From contig JAJEHD010000005.1 of the NCBI GenBank assembly GCA_022819505.1, forward strand, positions 1 to 64,000: 64,000 nucleotides of DNA, written 5' to 3'. The notes beneath the pieces were generated by a model that was not told where the DNA came from, searched no databases, and worked only from the letters and a program-made list of their open reading frames with translations. This DNA is from Acidimicrobiia bacterium (GTDB lineage Bacteria > Actinomycetota > Acidimicrobiia > Acidimicrobiales > Aldehydirespiratoraceae). The position numbers and the translations under genes are program-made. Every line of letters starts with the position of its first letter. The first letter of the stretch is position 1. Positions 60,286 through 64,000 of the stretch are shown piece after piece.

Positions 60286-61302
60286 ATGAGCGGGTTCCGA
60301 GGCCTAGGCCTGTCGCTGTCCAACGAGGACCCCGTCGGCGACACGCTAGCGGTGGTGGCCGCCGCGGACCGTCTCGGGTTCGAGGAGGTGTCACTGCCGG
60401 AGAGCCGCCTGTTCAACTCGGTGATGCCGGTGGCGGCCGTCGCGCTGCACTCCACCCGGCGGGTCACGGTTCGGATCGGCGTGGCCAACCCGGTGTTCCG
60501 CGACCCGGTGCTGCTGGCGCTCGAGGCGGCCACCCTGGCCGACATCGGGCCGGGGAGGCTGCGCTACGGGCTGGGCGCGGCGGAGTGGACGGTGAGGCGC
60601 TTCGGTATGGCGCCGCCCGGCTGGCGACCCCTCACCAACACCGTCGAGGCGGTGCGGGCGGTGCGGCGGCTCACCGCGGGCGAGGCCCTCGACTTCGAGC
60701 CGACCACGTTCACGGTGGTGCCGGGGCTGCGCCTGGACCGGCCGCCGGCCGAGCCGGTCCCGGTTGACGTGGGCGCGGTAAGCCGGCGGATGATGGAGGT
60801 CTCGGGCCAGTACGCCGACGGGGTGCAACTGGGCGCCATCACCAGCGTGGGCTACACCCGCTGGGCCCGGGAGCGGCTGGCCGCCGGGGCGCAGCGGGCC
60901 GGCCGGGACGTCGGCGAGCTGCTGCTGAGCGCCAATGTGCTCACCAGCGTCGGCCGCGACCGGGTCGAGGCCCGCAACGCCGTGAAGGAGGTGCTGGCCT
61001 ACTACCTGGCCCGGGTGGAGGGAGTGGTGGTCGACGAGGCCGGCGCCGACCCCGAGGCGGTGGCCGCGGTGCGGGCCGCGGTGGCCGAGGGCGGCGAGCA
61101 GGCCGGCGCGGCGATGCTCAGCGACAGCCTGGTGGACGTGTTCGCGGTGGCGGGCACACCCGACGACGTGATCGAGGGGCTGGGCCCCTTCGCCGACGCC
61201 GGACTCGACCTGCCCCTGGCCTGGTACACGTTCGGTCCCGACCGCGACGAGGGGGTGCGGCTGCTGGCCGAGCAGGTCCGCCCAGCGGTGGTCCAGACCT
61301 GA
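60286..61302 (+). CDS. LLM-class F420/flavin-dependent oxidoreductase, 338 aa
   Basis: GLGLSLSNEDPVGDTLAVVAAADRLGFEEV at the start (first 20 residues are characteristic), RVTVRIGVANPVFRDPVLLALEAATL, and ADGVQLGAITSVGYTRWARE fit the luciferase-like barrel. It is likely F420-dependent, related to methylene-H4MPT reductase-like or F420 sugar dehydrogenases. ATG at 60286 has GTGAGGAAG before it. It is divergent from the AhpD-like gene and 39 bases before the sulfurtransferase. Confidence 0.88.
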   Translation: MSGFRGLGLSLSNEDPVGDTLAVVAAADRLGFEEVSLPESRLFNSVMPVAAVALHSTRRVTVRIGVANPVFRDPVLLALEAATLADIGPGRLRYGLGAAEWTVRRFGMAPPGWRPLTNTVEAVRAVRRLTAGEALDFEPTTFTVVPGLRLDRPPAEPVPVDVGAVSRRMMEVSGQYADGVQLGAITSVGYTRWARERLAAGAQRAGRDVGELLLSANVLTSVGRDRVEARNAVKEVLAYYLARVEGVVVDEAGADPEAVAAVRAAVAEGGEQAGAAMLSDSLVDVFAVAGTPDDVIEGLGPFADAGLDLPLAWYTFGPDRDEGVRLLAEQVRPAVVQT

Positions 61303-61341
61303 CGGTGTGACGGCTCCGTCTGGGTCTGCGAAGATCACAGC

Positions 61342-62181
61342 ATGACGGAAGGACCTCTGGTATCGACCCAGTGGCTGGCCGAGCATCTCGACGATCCCGG
61401 CGTTCGGGTCGTGGACTGCCGCTGGTACCTGCGCCCCTTCGACACCCGCAACGGTGACGACGAGTACGCCAAGGCCCACATACCCGGCGCGGTCCACGCC
61501 CGCTGGGACACCGAGCTGGCCGACCCGGACCGCCCCGACCTGTGGATGCTGGCCGGACCGGAGCGCTTCGCGGAGGCCATGGCCGAACGGGGCATCGGCG
61601 ACAGCACGTTCGTGGTGGCCTACGACGACCAGCACGTGACGGTGGCGGCCCGGCTGTGGTGGGCACTGCGGACCTACGGCCACACCGGTGTGGCCGTCCT
61701 CGACGGCGGGATCACCAAGTGGCAGGCCGAGGGCCGCCCCACCACCAGCGCCGTTCCCAGCCACCCGCGGGCCCGCTTCACCCCCCGCTTCAATCCCGAG
61801 CTCTACGTGACCCACCAGCAGATGCGGGCCGCGGTGGGAACCCCGACCCGCCTGGTCGACGGGCGCATGGACGGTGCCCGCCAGCAGGACGGCGGCGCCA
61901 TCCCCGGCAGCATCGTGGCCCCCGGGATCACCTTCACCGGCACCGACGGCACCTGGACCGGGCCTGAGGAGGCCCGCCGGCGCCTGGCCGAGGCCGGTGC
62001 CCGGACCCCCGAGCCCACCATCGCCTACTGCCGGGGCGGGGTCGGCGCCTGCGGCACCGCGCTGGCCTACGCCATCGCCGGCGCCGACGACGTCGCGGTG
62101 TACGACGGGTCCTGGACCGAGTGGATAACGGACCCGGAGTCGCCCCGAGCCCTCGACAGCCCGCCGCCCGTAGCCTGCTAG
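61342..62181 (+). CDS. sseA: Thiosulfate/3-mercaptopyruvate sulfurtransferase, two rhodanese domains, 279 aa
   Basis: Two rhodanese modules: residues 5-130 (VSTQWLAEHLDDPGVRVVDCRW, no active Cys) and 145-275, with the active loop AYCRGGVGACG giving Cys230. The family moves sulfane sulfur from thiosulfate or mercaptopyruvate to cyanide or thiols. The CRGGVGA loop is the thiosulfate-using type seen in actinobacterial CysA/SseA proteins. The ATG at 61342 has GGAAGG-like sequence only inside the gene, so the ribosome site is weak. glpD follows after two bases. Confidence 0.92.
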   Translation: MTEGPLVSTQWLAEHLDDPGVRVVDCRWYLRPFDTRNGDDEYAKAHIPGAVHARWDTELADPDRPDLWMLAGPERFAEAMAERGIGDSTFVVAYDDQHVTVAARLWWALRTYGHTGVAVLDGGITKWQAEGRPTTSAVPSHPRARFTPRFNPELYVTHQQMRAAVGTPTRLVDGRMDGARQQDGGAIPGSIVAPGITFTGTDGTWTGPEEARRRLAEAGARTPEPTIAYCRGGVGACGTALAYAIAGADDVAVYDGSWTEWITDPESPRALDSPPPVAC

Positions 62182-62183
62182 GC

Positions 62184-63803
62184 GTGACCGCCCAGGGCAC
62201 TCCGATCGCGAACCAGGCCCGAGACCGGCACCTCGAGCAACTGACCACAGCGGGCCACGACGCCCTGATCGTGGGTGGCGGCATCAACGGAGCGGTCTCG
62301 GCGCTGGCACTGGCCGCCCACGGCCTGGACGTGGCCATCATCGACTCCGAGGACTTCGGCTCGGGCGTGAGCCAGGAGTCCTCCAACCTCATCTGGGGCG
62401 GCTTCAAGTACCTGCAGACCTACGAACTCGGGCTCGTGGCCGGGCTGTGCCGTTCCCGCAACCTGCTGGCTCGCTCGTACGCGAGCCGGGTCCAGGAGGT
62501 CCGGTTCCTCGCCGCGCTCGGCCCCACATCGCCGTACTCCCCGACCTACGCCACCCTCGGCGCGCACGCCTACTGGGCGCTGGGGCGTTTCGCCACCGGG
62601 CGCCCCCGACGGCTGTCGGCACGTGCGCTGGCAACCGCGGAGCCCGCGATCCATTCCGAGGGGGTGCGCGGCGCGGTCGAGTACTCCGACTACCTCCTCG
62701 TGGACAACGACGCCCGGTTCGTGCTCCAGCTGCTGCTCGACGCCGTCGAGAAGGGAGCGGTCGCGGTGTCGCGCCTGCGCCTGAACGACGCTGAGCGGGC
62801 TGGGCAGGGCTGGCGCGCCGAGGTCACCGACCAGTTGACCGGAAGCAGCCACACGGTGTCGGCGGCCGTGCTGATCAACGCCGCGGGGCCCAGGGCAGGC
62901 GACCTGGCGGAGCTGACCGGATCGACCTTGCGTTCGACTCTGTGCTTCTCCAAGGGAACCCACATCGTGGTGCCCAGGGTCACCGAATCGGGACGGATCC
63001 TGGCCTTCTTCGATGACGACCAGCGGCTGTTCTACGTGATCCCGATGGGACATCGCTCCCTGATCGGCACCACCGACACCCGTGTCGAGGACTCGGACGT
63101 GTCCATCACCCACCACGACCGTGATTTCCTGCTCGAGCAGGCCAACGCCCGGCTCCAGCTCTCGTCGCCGCTGCAGGCCGAGGACGTGATCGCGTACCGC
63201 TGCGGCGTTCGCCCCCTGGTGATCGGCGCGGACACCGACACCGATCGTGACTGGACCGAACTGTCGCGCCGCCACGCCGTAGAGGCCGATCAGGGCCGTG
63301 GGACCATCTCGATTCTCGGCGGGAAGCTCAGCGACTGCCTCAACGTGGGCGAGGAGGTGGTGACCGCCGCCCGCTCCTGCGGTCTCAAGCCGTCGCCTCC
63401 GGAGCGGGCCTGGTTCGGCGAGCCCTCCGAAGGCGTGCAGGCCCGCTTCGGGCGCAGCGCGGCCCGGGCCGGAATCGACGAGCTGACCGCGGCGCGCCTG
63501 TGGCGTCGCCACGGTCGCCGGGCGCTGGAGGTGGCCGACCTGGTGGAGGAGTCGGACGAGCTCGGCCTGCCGCTGAGCGACGTCGTCGACTACAGCGCCG
63601 CTGAGGTGATGGTCATGGCCCGCCACGAGCACGTCTTGACCATGGAGGACTTCCTGCGCCGCCGCACCATGCTGGCGATGCTCGAGACCGCGGACACGCT
63701 GGGGAGCGATCCGGGGGTGGAGCGAGCCGAGAGCCTGCTGTTCGGGCCAGGGCCAGAGCGGCCCGTGAGCGCAGCGAACAAGAGCGGGAGTGCAGCTGCA
63801 TGA
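62184..63803 (+). CDS. glpD: Glycerol-3-phosphate dehydrogenase (FAD), 539 aa
   Basis: FAD-binding GGGINGA near residue 30 ([17 protein letters not shown]), [31 protein letters not shown] and [15 protein letters not shown] are GlpD-type blocks. The C-terminal 120 residues form the extra domain of aerobic GlpD. It oxidises glycerol 3-phosphate to dihydroxyacetone phosphate at the membrane and passes electrons to quinone. I choose GTG at 62184, because upstream codons lie inside the sulfurtransferase. The stop overlaps glpK as ATGA. Confidence 0.92.
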   Translation: MTAQGTPIANQARDRHLEQLTTAGHDALIVGGGINGAVSALALAAHGLDVAIIDSEDFGSGVSQESSNLIWGGFKYLQTYELGLVAGLCRSRNLLARSYASRVQEVRFLAALGPTSPYSPTYATLGAHAYWALGRFATGRPRRLSARALATAEPAIHSEGVRGAVEYSDYLLVDNDARFVLQLLLDAVEKGAVAVSRLRLNDAERAGQGWRAEVTDQLTGSSHTVSAAVLINAAGPRAGDLAELTGSTLRSTLCFSKGTHIVVPRVTESGRILAFFDDDQRLFYVIPMGHRSLIGTTDTRVEDSDVSITHHDRDFLLEQANARLQLSSPLQAEDVIAYRCGVRPLVIGADTDTDRDWTELSRRHAVEADQGRGTISILGGKLSDCLNVGEEVVTAARSCGLKPSPPERAWFGEPSEGVQARFGRSAARAGIDELTAARLWRRHGRRALEVADLVEESDELGLPLSDVVDYSAAEVMVMARHEHVLTMEDFLRRRTMLAMLETADTLGSDPGVERAESLLFGPGPERPVSAANKSGSAAA

Positions 63804-64000
63804 CCGTCGTGCTGGCCGTCGATGCCGGGACCACGAGCGTGCGCACCATCGCCTTCGATGACGCCGGTCGCATCGCGGACGCCGCCCAGCGCGAGTTCAC
63901 CCAGTACTTCCCCGAGCCGGGCCGGGTCGAGCACGACGCGTCGGAGATCTGGGACGCGGTCCAGACGACTCTCGGGGAGGTGGCCGGCCGCCTCGAGGAG
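63800..64000 (+). CDS. glpK: Glycerol kinase, N-terminal part (3' partial)
   Basis: 67 residues are visible: [19 protein letters not shown] (ATP-binding phosphate loop of FGGY kinases) and [21 protein letters not shown], a glycerol kinase hallmark (FTQxFPxPGxVEHD). The ATG at 63800 overlaps the glpD stop by four bases. GlpK would supply the glycerol 3-phosphate used by GlpD. The gene runs off the end of the window. Confidence 0.93.
   Translation, partial: MTVVLAVDAGTTSVRTIAFDDAGRIADAAQREFTQYFPEPGRVEHDASEIWDAVQTTLGEVAGRLEE

Overview
The window reads as chromosomal DNA of a high-GC Gram-positive bacterium (Actinomycetota). The support is GC-rich codon use, many GTG starts and four-base stop/start overlaps (ATGA, GTGA), two LLM-type (F420/flavin) oxidoreductases, a furA-katG pair, a P450 of the sterol-oxidising actinobacterial type, a CUT1 sugar transporter without its own ATPase, and a CebR-type operator. 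A class such as Acidimicrobiia fits but cannot be proved from this window.

Layout. 0-0.8 kb: end of a proline-rich 11-residue-repeat protein and an unknown gene. 1.0-14.1 kb: a minus-strand carbohydrate locus running from a LacI regulator through an ABC importer (binding lipoprotein, two permeases), a mannonate-dehydratase-like enzyme, an SDR, a secreted GH16 glucanase and a giant GH94-like protein to a DUF2784 protein and an MFS carrier. A consensus promoter with the operator at its start site lies upstream of the regulator. 14.2-15.4 kb: MOSC and YdeI-type proteins. 15.5-16.1 kb: an AhpD-like selenoprotein whose in-frame TGA is followed by a textbook bacterial SECIS hairpin.

16-41.6 kb is an accessory/defence island. 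It holds small unknown genes, a cysteine phosphatase, a frameshifted ADP-ribosylglycohydrolase, an HTH/PIN toxin-antitoxin pair and an XRE-ImmA/IrrE regulator. It also holds a large helicase (DUF3883), a SIR2-APAZ plus short Argonaute pair (SPARSA type), an Abi-C-like gene, a DUF1156 DNA methylase, a Doc/RHH toxin-antitoxin pair, a HEPN-DUF499 ATPase and an ASCH protein. Helicase, methylase and DUF499 ATPase look like one methylation-linked defence cassette that has been split by the Argonaute module and by the toxin-antitoxin pair. A truncated alpha/beta hydrolase and small orphan genes mark the right side.

41.7-64 kb is ordinary metabolic chromosome: DenD-like dehydrogenase, amidase, P450, furA-katG, sugar-acid dehydratase, an orphan excisionase-like regulator, two SDRs, MFS carrier, class II aldolase-like protein, selD (itself carrying an in-frame Sec codon), nitronate monooxygenase, SRAP, HIT protein, CDP-alcohol phosphatidyltransferase, two LLM oxidoreductases flanking a Cys-containing paralogue of the selenoprotein, sulfurtransferase, and the start of a glpD-glpK operon.

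The strongest points are the two selenocysteine genes (neither reads through if TGA is called as stop), the nested defence island, the complete regulator/operator/promoter arrangement of the sugar locus, and several genes whose -10 box sits about six bases before the start codon, implying leaderless mRNAs.
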